NCBI GenBank assembly: GCA_022820505.1
Contig: JAJEFK010000036.1
Location: 32,172 to 96,171, forward strand
Source: Acidimicrobiia bacterium
GTDB taxonomy: Bacteria; Actinomycetota; Acidimicrobiia; Acidimicrobiales; Poriferisodalaceae
Direction: 5' to 3'
DNA: 64,000 nucleotides
Shown: positions 30,949-40,519 of the stretch, in pieces
Layout: each line of letters starts with the position of its first letter
Numbering within the stretch: the first letter of the stretch is position 1
Program-made: the position numbers and the translations under genes
Notes under the pieces: generated by a model
The model's database searches: none
Told to the model about the DNA's origin: nothing
What the model saw: only the letters and a program-made list of their open reading frames with translations

Positions 30949-32784
30949 GTGAACGAACCTGCCGCGACCGGCGACGGCGAGTCCGAAGCCGATGCTGCTG
31001 GCGACAGCCGGCTGGGGCCGGCGCAGCGAGCCGCGTGGCTCGACGAGCTCAGCGGCGGCCACGGTGACGGCCGCGTCGACGTGGTGGTCATCGGCGGCGG
31101 TGTCACCGGAGCCGGCTGCGCGCTCGACCTGGCGCTGCGGGGTCACAGCGTGGCCCTGCTGGAGCAGCGCGACCTGGCGTCGGGCACCTCGAGCCGTTCG
31201 TCGAAGCTGATCCACGGGGGCCTGCGCTACCTGCAGCGCCTCGAGTTCGGCCTGGTGAAGGAGTCGCTCACCGAGCGCCGCCTGCTGCTGGGCCGGCTGG
31301 CACCGCACCTCGTGCGCCCCGTCCAGTTCCTCTACCCCATCCGGCTGGGCTGGCGGGAACGGCTGCGCACGGGGCTCGGCATCGCGCTGTACAGCGCGAT
31401 GGCCGGTCGGGGGCTCCACGCCCATGGCTCGCACCGGCACCTCGGCAAGCGCGGCACCCATCGCCTGGCACCTGGCCTCGACGCCGATGTCGTGCGGGGC
31501 GCCATCACCTATTGGGACGGCCAGACCGACGACGCCCGGCTGGTGGTGGCCATCGCCCGCACGGCTGCCGCTCACGGTGCACGCATCCTCACCTCCACCC
31601 GCGTGCAGGAGCTGGTGGTTGCCGACGGTGCCGTCCGCGGGGTCATCGCGCACTGCGGCGAGACCGGTCGCACCTTCAAGCTGGACGCCGACGCGGTGAT
31701 CAACGCCACCGGCGTGTGGACGAGCCAGATCGAGCAGCTTGCCGACCGTGGCACCCGGCCCCCCGAGGCGACCCGCACCCGGATCCGTGCATCGAAAGGG
31801 ATCCACCTGCTGGTGCCGCGGGATCGGATCGACCTGCAGTGCGGGCTCATTGTTCCCACACCGCCCAGCGTGCTGTTCGTAGTGCCGTGGGGCGAGCGCT
31901 GGATCGTCGGCACCACCGACAGCGACTGGGATCTCGACTACGCCCACCCCGCTGCCAGCAGCGCCGACATCGAGCTGCTGCTCGAACGCCTCAACAGCGT
32001 GCTGGCCCGCCCGATCGGCCGTGACGACATCTGCGGTGTCTATGCCGGGCTGCGACCGCTGGTGGCCGGCGATGCCCCCGATTCGGCTGAGCAGTCGGCC
32101 AAGCTGAGCCGCGAGCATGCGATCACCCGGGTCGCGCCGGGACTGGTCTCGGTTGCGGGCGGCAAGTACACGACCTACCGGGTGATGGCGGCAGACACGG
32201 TCGAGCTGGCGCTCGGCGAGGTGTGGGAGGCCCGAGGGCATACGGCGCCGCGGCTCCCCGGCCGCCGCCGTGACGCTGCCGCCCGCCGATCCGCCACGCT
32301 GGTCACCCCGCTCGTGGGTGCCGACGGCTACGAGGAGCGACGCCGGCGTCACGACGAGCTCGGTGCCCGGCTGGGCCTGAGCCGCTCCACGGCCGCGCAC
32401 CTGCTCGACCGCCACGGCGATCGGATCGACGAGGTGCTCGAGCTGATCGCCGACCAGCCCGACCTGGGCCGGCCCCTGGCAGAGGGGCTGCCGTACCTGC
32501 GTGCCGAGGTGGTCCACGCAGTGCGCCACGAGGGGGCACTGCATCTCGATGACGTGCTGACCCGGCGGACACGGCTGTCGGTGGAGTCGTGGGACCGCGG
32601 CGTCGACGCCGCGCAGGACACGGCCGAACTGATGGGCGCCGAACTCGGCTGGTCACCCGACACCGTCGAGCGCGAGGTGTGGCACTACCAGGCACGAGTC
32701 GAAGCCGAACGCGACAGCCAAACGAGACCCGACGACCAGACCGCCGACGCCGCCCGCCTAGGCGCCCCCGACATCCGCCGCTGA
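30949..32784 (+). CDS. glpD: Aerobic glycerol-3-phosphate dehydrogenase
   Basis: A 611-residue FAD enzyme that oxidises glycerol 3-phosphate to dihydroxyacetone phosphate at the membrane. The FAD site is VDVVVIGGGVTGAGCALDLA, then SGTSSRSSKLIHGGLRYLQ, a GlpD hallmark. VAGGKYTTYRVMA and a C-terminal DAO-associated domain (PYLRAEVVHAVRHEGALHLD, VLTRRTRLS) complete it. About 40 extra residues precede the FAD motif. GTG start, 32 bases after the aldolase. If the neighbouring importer takes up sulfoquinovosylglycerol, glycerol use would be a natural partner, which is speculation. Confidence 0.93.
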   Translation: MNEPAATGDGESEADAAGDSRLGPAQRAAWLDELSGGHGDGRVDVVVIGGGVTGAGCALDLALRGHSVALLEQRDLASGTSSRSSKLIHGGLRYLQRLEFGLVKESLTERRLLLGRLAPHLVRPVQFLYPIRLGWRERLRTGLGIALYSAMAGRGLHAHGSHRHLGKRGTHRLAPGLDADVVRGAITYWDGQTDDARLVVAIARTAAAHGARILTSTRVQELVVADGAVRGVIAHCGETGRTFKLDADAVINATGVWTSQIEQLADRGTRPPEATRTRIRASKGIHLLVPRDRIDLQCGLIVPTPPSVLFVVPWGERWIVGTTDSDWDLDYAHPAASSADIELLLERLNSVLARPIGRDDICGVYAGLRPLVAGDAPDSAEQSAKLSREHAITRVAPGLVSVAGGKYTTYRVMAADTVELALGEVWEARGHTAPRLPGRRRDAAARRSATLVTPLVGADGYEERRRRHDELGARLGLSRSTAAHLLDRHGDRIDEVLELIADQPDLGRPLAEGLPYLRAEVVHAVRHEGALHLDDVLTRRTRLSVESWDRGVDAAQDTAELMGAELGWSPDTVEREVWHYQARVEAERDSQTRPDDQTADAARLGAPDIRR

Positions 32785-32844
32785 GCAGTCAGGTACAGAT
32801 GCCAGAGCGGGCGCACCTAGCTGCGCGACTCCTAGATTGACGCG

Positions 32845-33603
32845 ATGGTCGTTGATTACGAAGTCCAGGGGCGGGTGGCGATCTTCACGCTGAACCGGCC
32901 CGAAGCCCGCAATGCCATCAGCCACGAGGTGTCCTCGGAGATGGAAGCCCATCTCGACACCTTCGAGGCCGATCCCGAGGTGTGGGTCGGGATTCTGGCC
33001 GGCACCGGCACCGTGTTCAGCGCCGGCGCCGACCTGAAGTCAGTGGCCGCCAAGAAGCCCATCGAGACCTCCAAGGGCGGCTTCGCCGGGCTGGCCCGCT
33101 ACCCCCGCACCAAGCCGCTCATCGCGGCGGTGGACGGGGCGGCGCTGGCCGGCGGCCTCGAGATCGTGCTGTCCTGCGATCTCGTGGTGGCCTCGCCGCG
33201 GGCCCGCTTCGGCATTCCCGAAGTGAAGCGATCTCTGGTTGCCGCCGCGGGCGGGCTGTTCCGCCTGCCGCAGGTGGTGGGCCGCAACGTGGCGCTGGAG
33301 CTGGCCATGACGGGCGACCCGATCTCGGCCGAGCGTGCCTACCAGCTCGGCCTGGTCAACGAGATGGCCGCCGAAGGCGAGGTGGTGCCCGCCGCCATGG
33401 AGCTCGCCGGGCGGATCATCGCGAACGCTCCCAAGGCCGTGCGCGAGAGCCGCGCCGTGGTGCTCGAGAGCCATGCGCGCTCCGAGGACGACGGCTGGGA
33501 GATCACCAGGGATCACTTCCGCAACATCCTCGGCACCGAGGACTTCCTGGAAGGGCCACGGGCGTTCGTGGAGAAGCGCGATCCCGTCTGGACCGGCCGC
33601 TAG
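32845..33603 (+). CDS. Enoyl-CoA hydratase/isomerase family protein
   Basis: A 252-residue crotonase. The oxyanion-hole segments are FSAGADLKSV and DGAALAGGLEIVLSCD, and a catalytic-type Glu sits in FGIPEVKRSLV. The C-terminal helices end EKRDPVWTGR as in short-chain enoyl-CoA hydratases. Start ATG 32845, 60 bases after glpD; a stretch between them carries no clear signal. Substrate unknown; fatty or amino acid acyl-CoA oxidation is usual. Confidence 0.9.
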   Translation: MVVDYEVQGRVAIFTLNRPEARNAISHEVSSEMEAHLDTFEADPEVWVGILAGTGTVFSAGADLKSVAAKKPIETSKGGFAGLARYPRTKPLIAAVDGAALAGGLEIVLSCDLVVASPRARFGIPEVKRSLVAAAGGLFRLPQVVGRNVALELAMTGDPISAERAYQLGLVNEMAAEGEVVPAAMELAGRIIANAPKAVRESRAVVLESHARSEDDGWEITRDHFRNILGTEDFLEGPRAFVEKRDPVWTGR

Positions 33604-33731
33604 CCGAACCAAAACGCGTATTTCGCGCCTGTCCACGTAGGGCAGACTCGCGGTCTGCACCGGCCGTCCGGCCGGGAGCTCAACTGGCAGATTCCGACAC
33701 ATCAGCCCGTCGCTCACTGAGGAGCAACGCC

Positions 33732-34718
33732 ATGACCTACACCGCGCCCACCGACAGGTTCCGCTTCGATGCGCTGCGCGGCGGCGTAGAGGGCAAGCGG
33801 GTGCTCATCACCGGTGCCGGCAAGGACGGCGGCATCGGCCAGGCGATGGCGCTCAGCGCCGGGCTCAACGGCGCCGACTCGGTCGGCATCCACTTCCACC
33901 GCAGCTACGAAGACGGGTTCGACCTGGTCGATCGCCTGCGCGACGAGGGCGTGCACGCCTTCCCCGTGCAGGCCGATGTCACCAACCTGCGAGACCTGTG
34001 GGCCATACGCAGCTACGTCATCGATCAGATGGGTGGCCTGCCGCCGAACCTGGTGATCTGCAACTCCGGCTTGACCGAGTCCGGCTACAGCCTCGGCCGC
34101 ACACTGCGGCCAGTCGAGGGCGAGTCGTCATCGCTGCGGCGGGCCCGGGTGCGCCAGGCGTTCATTGAGAACTTGGAGCAGTCACGGTTGGTGCTCGACA
34201 CCAAGGTCGACGGCTTCTTGGCATCGACCCACCTGTGGGCGGGCGAGGCGGTGTACGCCGGCGAGCAGGCGCAGTTCGTGTACGTGTCGTCGCGACAGGC
34301 CGTCGACCCAGGCCCGGCGGTGCCCGGCTACGCGCTGAGCAACTGGGCGGTGCTGCAGCTTCCCAAGGTGCTCAAGGTGAACCTGGGCCGGAGCGCCGAC
34401 CTCGTCACCTGCTTCACGCTGCTGCTGCCGTTCGTGCGCACGGGCATGACCAACGAGTACGCCGGCAACGAGCGGGTCTTCGGGCGCTGGCAGCCGCGGA
34501 TGCTGGAGCCATGCGAGATGGCCGAGGCGTTCATGGAGTTGCTGGCCCGCCCCACCGACGAGACCGACGGCGCCATGTACGAGCTGATGGTGAACGCCGC
34601 CGACGAGGCCGACCCGGTGGGTCCGCCGGCGGTCGAGCTGATCTGGCACCAGCTCGCGCTGAATCTCGACGAGCAGCCCGTCGACTGGAGCGCCGCCGAG
34701 CCGCTTCGCTTCGACTGA
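33732..34718 (+). CDS. Short-chain dehydrogenase/reductase, large variant
   Basis: A 328-residue SDR. The nucleotide-binding turn is VLITGAGKDGGIGQAMALSA and the sheet motif LVICNSGLTES replaces the usual NNAG. The active-site Tyr lies in PGYALSNWAVLQ, where the expected Lys of YxxxK is Asn, so catalysis may differ from classical SDRs. The length and the inserted LGRTLRPVEGESSSLRRAR segment (about residues 115-140) are unusual. ATG 33732 has GAGGAG upstream. Substrate unknown. Confidence 0.8.
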   Translation: MTYTAPTDRFRFDALRGGVEGKRVLITGAGKDGGIGQAMALSAGLNGADSVGIHFHRSYEDGFDLVDRLRDEGVHAFPVQADVTNLRDLWAIRSYVIDQMGGLPPNLVICNSGLTESGYSLGRTLRPVEGESSSLRRARVRQAFIENLEQSRLVLDTKVDGFLASTHLWAGEAVYAGEQAQFVYVSSRQAVDPGPAVPGYALSNWAVLQLPKVLKVNLGRSADLVTCFTLLLPFVRTGMTNEYAGNERVFGRWQPRMLEPCEMAEAFMELLARPTDETDGAMYELMVNAADEADPVGPPAVELIWHQLALNLDEQPVDWSAAEPLRFD

Positions 34719-34806
34719 CCTCGAAACAGACCCAATATGCGGCGAGCGGGCAGGCCCTGTGTCCGGCCGTGGGTGTGGGCCTGATCAGGTCGCTCGATAT
34801 TTGTAG

Positions 34807-34846
34807 TTAGGTTTACTTTACAACATGTGACAACCGCCGCTATAGT
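34807..34846 (+). promoter_or_regulatory. Candidate iron-regulated, leaderless promoter
   Basis: TTACAA (34818-34823), 17 bases, TATAGT (34841-34846), placing the start near 34853 against an ATG at 34855, so the mRNA would be leaderless. TTAGGTTTACTTTACAA (34807-34823) overlaps the -35 and resembles one half of DtxR/IdeR boxes, fitting iron repression of an iron importer. Confidence 0.5.
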
Positions 34847-34854
34847 GCGGCGCC

Positions 34855-35970
34855 ATGTTCAAGAACGACACGACTGCACTTCCCCGCCGACGAGACAGCG
34901 GTTCGGCCAAACGCCTGCGCCTCACGGCCCTCATCGTCGCCCTCGGCGTGGCCGCGGCAGCATGCGGCTCCGCACGCACGCTGGAAGGCACCGCTGCGGA
35001 GATCTACGACGGGGAGTGCGTCTCGGAGTCGGAGCGGCAGCTCACGGTCTATTCGGGCCGCACCGAGAATCTGATCCAGCCCGTCCTCGACGCCTTCGAG
35101 TGCGAGACCGGCATCACTGTGGCGGTCCGGTGGGGCGCCTCCACTGATCTGGCCCTGCTGCTGGCCGAGGAAGGCGACCGCACACCCGCCGACGTGTTCC
35201 TGTCGCGCTCTCCCGGCCCCGTGGGCTTCCTGGCGAACCAGGGGCTGCTCACCACCGTCGACGGCGACGTGGCGAACCTGGTCGCGGCCGACCACCGGTC
35301 CGACACCCGAACGTGGGTCGGCTTCACCGGTCGCCAGCGCGTGCTCGTCTACAACCTCGACAGCGTCGCCGACGACGAACTGCCTGCATCGATCTTCGAC
35401 CTCACCGACGAGCGTTACCGCGGGCGGGTGGCCGTCCCGGCAACGAACGGCTCGTTCGTCGACTGGTTCACCGTGTTCCGCGACCAGCACGGCAGCGACA
35501 CCGCGGCGCAATGGCTCGACGACATGGTGGCCAACGACGCCCGCTACTACCCCAACAATCGGTCCATCGTCGAGGCTGCCGGGCGCGGCGAGATCGATAT
35601 GGGACTGGTGAATCACTACTACCAATACCAAGTGGCCGCGGCCTTGGGCGACGATCACCGCGCCGCCAACTGGGACTTCGCCGGCGACGACGTCGGCTCG
35701 ATACTCATCATCACCGCCGCCACGGTCACCACCGCCAGCGACGACACAGACATCGCCAACCAGTTCATCGCCTACCTGCTGAGCCAGGCCGCCCAGCAGT
35801 ACTTCAGCAACGAGACGCTCGAGTACCCGCTGGCGGCCGGCGTGGCGGCCGCAGGCGTCCTGCCCCCGCTGGGCGGCCCCGAGATCGGGAGCATCGACTT
35901 CGACGCCTTGGGCGACGGCTTCGCCCGCTCGACGGAGATCATCGAAGCAAGCGGCATCCTGAACGAGTGA
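34855..35970 (+). CDS. Iron ABC transporter substrate-binding lipoprotein (FbpA/FutA-like)
   Basis: A 371-residue ferric-ion-type binding protein. The signal peptide ends at a lipobox (VAAAACGS, Cys about 37). The mature part has LTVYSGRTENLIQPVLDAFE, VRWGASTDLALLLAEEG and DVFLSRSPGPVGFL, as in FbpA/FutA. The tyrosine-rich LVNHYYQYQVA corresponds to the iron-ligating region. Promoter sequence suggests DtxR-type iron control. It precedes the matching permease; no ATPase gene is adjacent. Confidence 0.9.
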   Translation: MFKNDTTALPRRRDSGSAKRLRLTALIVALGVAAAACGSARTLEGTAAEIYDGECVSESERQLTVYSGRTENLIQPVLDAFECETGITVAVRWGASTDLALLLAEEGDRTPADVFLSRSPGPVGFLANQGLLTTVDGDVANLVAADHRSDTRTWVGFTGRQRVLVYNLDSVADDELPASIFDLTDERYRGRVAVPATNGSFVDWFTVFRDQHGSDTAAQWLDDMVANDARYYPNNRSIVEAAGRGEIDMGLVNHYYQYQVAAALGDDHRAANWDFAGDDVGSILIITAATVTTASDDTDIANQFIAYLLSQAAQQYFSNETLEYPLAAGVAAAGVLPPLGGPEIGSIDFDALGDGFARSTEIIEASGILNE

Positions 35971-35998
35971 GCTCAGCACGGCCGGCCGGAGCGGCGCG

Positions 35999-37609
35999 AT
36001 GATCGGGGCTCTCCGGCGGCGACGCAGCCGCGCCCCTGCTGCACTGCGCATCGCAGGGGTGGTGCTGGCATTCGCGTTCGCATTCCCCGGTGTGTACCTG
36101 GTGTACCGGGCGCTGCGCGACGGCACCGGTCCCGAAGGCTTGCTGTGGAGCGCCCGCACACTCGGCCCGCTCTGGCGGTCGCTGCGCCTGGCGGTGTCGG
36201 TGTCGGCGAGCGCGTTGGTGCTCGGCACCGGCTTGGCGTGGCTCACCATGCGGACCGACCTGCCGCTGCGCAAGCTGTGGCGGGTGCTGCTGCCGCTGCC
36301 GCTCGTGTATCCGACGTTCGTGGGCGCGGCGGCGTTCATCCGCACGCTCAATCCAGGCGGTCTGGCAAATGACCTGCTCAGCAGTGTCGGCATCGATTCT
36401 GTGCCCGAGCTGCGGGGCTTCTGGGGCGCATGGTTCGTGCTGGTGCTGACGACCTATCCCTACGTGTACCTGCCCGTGGCGGCACGGCTGCGGCACCTTC
36501 CCGGGAGCCTCGAGGAGAGCGCCCGGCTGCTCGGCGACAGCGCGTTTGCCGTGTTCCGCCGCATCTGCCTGCCGCACGCGGGCACCGCCATCGGCGCCGG
36601 AACGCTGCTGGTGTTCCTGTACACGCTGAGCGACTTTGGCGCCGTGCAACTCATGCGCTACGACACGCTGACACGAGCCATCGCGACGAACTACCTGGCC
36701 AACCCGCCAGTCGCCCTGGCGCTCAGCCTGATGCTGCTGGTGCTCGCAGCGATCGTGGTGCTGGCCGAGCGGTGGTTCTCACGCCGCCTGCCCGACGCAA
36801 TGTCGGCCAAGGGCGACCGACCGCTCGACTACCGGCTCGGCCGGTGGCGGCCATCCGCCACTGCGGCGGTGGCACTGACGGTCTTCGCGAGCGTCATCGC
36901 ACCGTTCATCGCCCTGGCCGACTGGGCGCGGCGCGGCCTGTTCCGCTCGATGACCGGCGACCGCGCGCTCACCGTCGACTACTCCGCCATCGCGGAATCC
37001 ACGTTCAACACCGTGTGGGTGAGCGTCGTGGCCGCAGTGGTGTCGGTGGCAGCGGTGCTGCCCATAGCCCTGCTCGTGGGGCGCTATCGATCCCGGACCG
37101 GGTCGCTGGCGCACGCGGTGGTCATCAGCACGTTCGCGCTCCCCGGGCTGCTCATTGCCCTGTCGATGCGCTTTTGGACGCTGCGCACCGACCTGGTGCT
37201 CGACTTGCTGGGCGACACTGCGGCGCTGCTGATCTTCGCCTACATCGTGCGCTTCGGCTCGCTCGCGATGGGCATCAGCGTGGTCGCTGTGCGCAGCGTG
37301 CCCGAGCGCCTGCACGACTCGGCCCGTCTCCTCGGCGCCGGTCCCTTGCGGCGGTTCGTCACGGTGGACATGCCGGTCATGGGCCCTGCGCTCGGGGCAG
37401 GCGCGGGGTTGGTGCTGCTGTCGGTGATGAAAGAACTGCCGATCAGCCTGTTCGTGTCGCCCCTCGGCTTCTCGACGCTGACCACCCGGATCTACGGATC
37501 CTTCGAGGATGCCTTCATTGCCGAGGCCGGGCTGCTGAGCGTCATCCTGGTGGTGCTGTCGTTCGTGCTCACCTGGTTCCTGGTGGTCCGCCGCCAGGAA
37601 CACGCCTGA
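35999..37609 (+). CDS. Iron ABC transporter permease (FbpB/FutB-like)
   Basis: A 536-residue membrane protein with two tandem permease halves of about six helices each, as in FbpB. Each half has an EAA-like loop: GSLEESARLLGDSAFAVFRR and ERLHDSARLLGAGPLRRFVT. Typical segments are YTLSDFGAVQLMRYDTLT and PGLLIALSMRFWTL. Start ATG 35999, 28 bases after the receptor gene. The ATPase FbpC is missing locally; the next gene is on the other strand. Confidence 0.92.
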   Translation: MIGALRRRRSRAPAALRIAGVVLAFAFAFPGVYLVYRALRDGTGPEGLLWSARTLGPLWRSLRLAVSVSASALVLGTGLAWLTMRTDLPLRKLWRVLLPLPLVYPTFVGAAAFIRTLNPGGLANDLLSSVGIDSVPELRGFWGAWFVLVLTTYPYVYLPVAARLRHLPGSLEESARLLGDSAFAVFRRICLPHAGTAIGAGTLLVFLYTLSDFGAVQLMRYDTLTRAIATNYLANPPVALALSLMLLVLAAIVVLAERWFSRRLPDAMSAKGDRPLDYRLGRWRPSATAAVALTVFASVIAPFIALADWARRGLFRSMTGDRALTVDYSAIAESTFNTVWVSVVAAVVSVAAVLPIALLVGRYRSRTGSLAHAVVISTFALPGLLIALSMRFWTLRTDLVLDLLGDTAALLIFAYIVRFGSLAMGISVVAVRSVPERLHDSARLLGAGPLRRFVTVDMPVMGPALGAGAGLVLLSVMKELPISLFVSPLGFSTLTTRIYGSFEDAFIAEAGLLSVILVVLSFVLTWFLVVRRQEHA

Positions 37610-37623
37610 GCGCCCGGGGCGCG

Positions 37624-39156
37624 CTATGCGGGCCAGTACTCGGCCTTGTGCTCGCGCTTGAGCACCTTGCCGGTCGGACCCTTCAGCAATTCGCTGCGGA
37701 GTTCGACCGTCTTGGGCACCTTGAACGTCGCCAGCGTCTCGCGGCTGAAGTCGATGAGCTCGGCGGGGGTGGTGCTCTGGCCGTCACGCAGCACCACGAG
37801 CGCGTGGACTGCCTCGCCCCAACGATCGTCGGGCACCCCGAAAACGCACACGTCCGCGACGGCGGGGTGCTCGGCCAGGGCGTTCTCCACCTCGACGGGA
37901 AACACGTTGTACCCGCCGGTGATGATCATGAACTGCTTGCGGTCCACGAGGTACGCGTAGCCCTCGCTGTCCACGTAACCCAGGTCGCCCGTGTGCAGCC
38001 AGCCGCCTCGCAGCGTCTCGGCAGTCTGTTCGGGTGCATCCAGATAGCCCGCCATGACCGAGGAACTGCGCACACGAATCTCGCCCTGCGCTTCCGGCGC
38101 GAGTGTCTCGCCGCCCGGCCCGGCGGTCTCCAATTCGACGTGGTGCATGGGCCGACCGCACGAGCGCAGCAGGTGCTCGTCGCCCGCCATCGCCCGCAGG
38201 TGATCGGCGTGGGACAGGCGGGTGAACCAGCCGCCCGCCCCCTCAGTCGAGCCGTACCACTGCTCGATCTCGGTGTCGGCGAAGGTGGCCAGGGTGCGCC
38301 GGATCATCGCCGGCGTGGTCGGGGCCGACCCGTACACCACCTTGCGCAGGCTGGAGCAGTCGGCGGGCGCCGCCTCCTGGGCGTCGAGCACCGCGCCGAG
38401 CATCGTCGGCACCCACACCGTCGCGGTCACCCCGTGCTGGGAGATGGCGTCGAGGCAGTCACGAGGCGTGAACGCGGGCAGCACGACGTTGGTCCAGCCC
38501 AGCACCACGTGCCAGATGCCCAGCAGCCCCGGCACGCCGGCACCAGGCAGGCAATGCAGCCAGATGTCGTCGGACCGCATCTCGGCATCCATCGCCGTGT
38601 GCGCCAGTGCGTGGGTGACGTTGCGATGGGTCCACAGCGCCCCCTTGGGCGCACCGGTCGACCCGGTCGTGTAGCAGATGGTGGACAGGTCGGCCTCGGT
38701 CACCTCGACCGTCGGCGGTCCGCTGGGCTGGCCGGCGTCGATCAACGCTGCCAACTCGCCGTAGTCCCCCGCAGCGTCGCCGCAGTTGATGAACCCGAGC
38801 GAGCTCTGCGCCACCAGCGGAGCGAAGTCATCACTGCACAGCCCGTAGCGCACCCCGCTGTGCGCCAGCAATGTGTCGATCTCGCCCGGCGAGTACCGGT
38901 AGTTCAGGCCCACCCGCACCGCGCCGAGACGCGCCAGGGCGAAGATGGCCTCGTTGTGGAGCGGGCCGTCGGCGAACAGGGTCGCGACCCGGTCGCCCGC
39001 TGTCACGCCCGCCGCGGCCAGCCCGCCAGCCACGCGCTCCGCCCGCTCGGCCACCTCCGCCCACGTGAACTGCAGCCCCTCGGCGGGATAGATGTAGGCC
39101 GGATCGTCAGGCCGCCGCCGCGCCGTGCGGCGCAGCAGGTCCCACAGCGTGCTCAT
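37624..39156 (-). CDS. AMP-forming acyl-CoA synthetase/ligase
   Basis: A 510-residue ANL-superfamily enzyme that activates a carboxylic acid to an acyl-CoA. The P-loop is ICYTTGSTGAPKGALWTH, the acyl pocket motif QWYGSTEGAGGWF, the hinge LHTGDLGYVDSEGYAYLVDR, and the C-terminal catalytic Lys lies in KGPTGKVLKRE. ATG 39156 overlaps the upstream crotonase stop (ATGA). Last gene of a run with a crotonase and a MaoC hydratase, so it probably feeds a CoA-dependent degradation route. Confidence 0.92.
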   Translation of the reverse strand: MSTLWDLLRRTARRRPDDPAYIYPAEGLQFTWAEVAERAERVAGGLAAAGVTAGDRVATLFADGPLHNEAIFALARLGAVRVGLNYRYSPGEIDTLLAHSGVRYGLCSDDFAPLVAQSSLGFINCGDAAGDYGELAALIDAGQPSGPPTVEVTEADLSTICYTTGSTGAPKGALWTHRNVTHALAHTAMDAEMRSDDIWLHCLPGAGVPGLLGIWHVVLGWTNVVLPAFTPRDCLDAISQHGVTATVWVPTMLGAVLDAQEAAPADCSSLRKVVYGSAPTTPAMIRRTLATFADTEIEQWYGSTEGAGGWFTRLSHADHLRAMAGDEHLLRSCGRPMHHVELETAGPGGETLAPEAQGEIRVRSSSVMAGYLDAPEQTAETLRGGWLHTGDLGYVDSEGYAYLVDRKQFMIITGGYNVFPVEVENALAEHPAVADVCVFGVPDDRWGEAVHALVVLRDGQSTTPAELIDFSRETLATFKVPKTVELRSELLKGPTGKVLKREHKAEYWPA

Positions 39157-39971
39157 CGGCCGCTGAAGCGGGGCGGCCGCTTCTCGGCGAATGCAGCCAA
39201 GCCCTCGCGGTAGTCGTCGGTGGTCACCAGCTCGGCCTGCAGTCTCGCCTCGGCCTCGTTCACGTCGGCCCAGGTCATGCCGACGGCGCGGCGCAGCAGG
39301 GCCTTCTGGCGGCGGAAAGCCAACGTGGGCCCCGCCGCGATGCGCTGGGCCAGCGCCGAGGCCACCGCCAGCAGCCGGCTGCCGGCCACCGAGCGATTCA
39401 CGAGTCCCCACTCGGCCGCCTGCGGTCCCCGGATGACGTCGGCGGTGTAGATCATCTCCATCGCCCGTCCCATGCCGACCAGCCGGGGCAGGTGGTAGTG
39501 GCCGCCCGAGTCGAGCGCCACGCCCAGGTTCGCGAACGGCGAGCTGAAGCGGGCATTGTCAGCCGCGATCACCACGTCGCAGTTCAGCGCGAGGCCGAGG
39601 CCCACCCCCATCGCAGCGCCGTTCACTGCCGCCACGCTCGGCTTGCTGAACTCCCAGAGCTGTTCGAGGACTGGGGTGATCGTCTCCGAGATGATGGCGT
39701 AGGCATCCTCGCCGGGCTCAGCCTCAGACAGATCCCGGCCCGAGCAGAACGCCCGACCCGCTCCGGTCAGCAGCAGGCAGCGCACGCCGTCGTCGGCTTC
39801 AGCGGCCTCGAACGCCGTCGACAGCTCGGCCAGCATCGCCTGGTTGGCCGCGTTCATGGCCCGAGGCCGGTTCAGGGTGATAGTGCGGACGCCGCCCTCG
39901 TCGCTGACGTCCAGCGTTTCGAAGGCGGGTCGGTCGGCAGTGTTCTCTGGGCTCGTCGTGGACTGGCTCAT
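39153..39971 (-). CDS. Enoyl-CoA hydratase/isomerase family protein (PaaG-like)
   Basis: A 272-residue crotonase. Oxyanion motifs are FCSGRDLSE and NGAAMGVGLGLALNCD. The catalytic site FANLGVALDSGGHYHLPRLV has Asp rather than Glu, as in PaaG/PaaB-type isomerases. ATG 39971 overlaps the upstream MaoC stop by 4 bases, and its own stop overlaps the ligase start. The N-terminal 20 residues are polar and probably flexible. Confidence 0.9.
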   Translation of the reverse strand: MSQSTTSPENTADRPAFETLDVSDEGGVRTITLNRPRAMNAANQAMLAELSTAFEAAEADDGVRCLLLTGAGRAFCSGRDLSEAEPGEDAYAIISETITPVLEQLWEFSKPSVAAVNGAAMGVGLGLALNCDVVIAADNARFSSPFANLGVALDSGGHYHLPRLVGMGRAMEMIYTADVIRGPQAAEWGLVNRSVAGSRLLAVASALAQRIAAGPTLAFRRQKALLRRAVGMTWADVNEAEARLQAELVTTDDYREGLAAFAEKRPPRFSGR

Positions 39972-40432
39972 CGTGGATCGTCCTCGGGGCGGGTGAGGGC
40001 GAACAGGGCGAGGTTCACGCAGGTGAGCACGAGCGTGCCGTTCTGGTTCAGCACCCGCCACTCGATGTGAGCCAGTCCGCCCACTTCGCGTTCTTCCTTC
40101 TCGATGATCTCGAGCTCGACGTGGATGGTGTCGCCGATGAACGTCGGCACCGGGAAGCGCAGGCGGTCCATGCCGTAGTTGGCAATCACGCTGCGGGTGT
40201 CGGCCGGCAGCAGCAGACCGCCAGCGATTGCCTGCACCATCAACCCGGGAGCGATGCGCTGACCGAACATCGACTCCGCAGAGGTGACGACGTCGGAGTG
40301 CAGCAGGAACCAGTCGCCGGTGAACATGCACCAGTTGACGACATCGGTCTCGGTGATGGTTCGCGCCCGGGTGACTTGCGTGTCGCCCACCTCGATCTCG
40401 TCGAAGTAGCGCATCAGCAGCGGTTCTGCCAT
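39968..40432 (-). CDS. MaoC-like (hot-dog fold) dehydratase
   Basis: A 154-residue single hot-dog-domain protein. The hydratase-2 motif is FTGDWFLLHSD, with Asp and His five residues apart as in R-specific enoyl-CoA hydratases. FGQRIAPGLMVQAIAGG and the C-terminal EWRVLNQNGTLVLTCVNLAL fit the family. First of three overlapping genes (MaoC, crotonase, ligase). Substrate unknown. Confidence 0.9.
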   Translation of the reverse strand: MAEPLLMRYFDEIEVGDTQVTRARTITETDVVNWCMFTGDWFLLHSDVVTSAESMFGQRIAPGLMVQAIAGGLLLPADTRSVIANYGMDRLRFPVPTFIGDTIHVELEIIEKEEREVGGLAHIEWRVLNQNGTLVLTCVNLALFALTRPEDDPR

Positions 40433-40519
40433 GTTGCCTCCCGGTCGGTTGTCGCGTCAGTCGGCGTGTGACCCCTCAGCTTCGCCTGCGGGGCTGGGTG
40501 CGTGCACGGCTCACGCCCG

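Noticed and set aside
32845..33603. Considered as part of the sulfosugar cluster
   Set aside because: An ordinary crotonase with no functional link to sugar desulfurisation, separated by glpD and lacking the LacI-type operator.
36430..39213. A 927-codon plus-strand frame across the iron permease and ligase genes
   Set aside because: Its sequence is His/Arg/Ala-rich antisense-type protein with no family resemblance; two well-supported genes occupy the same DNA in other frames.
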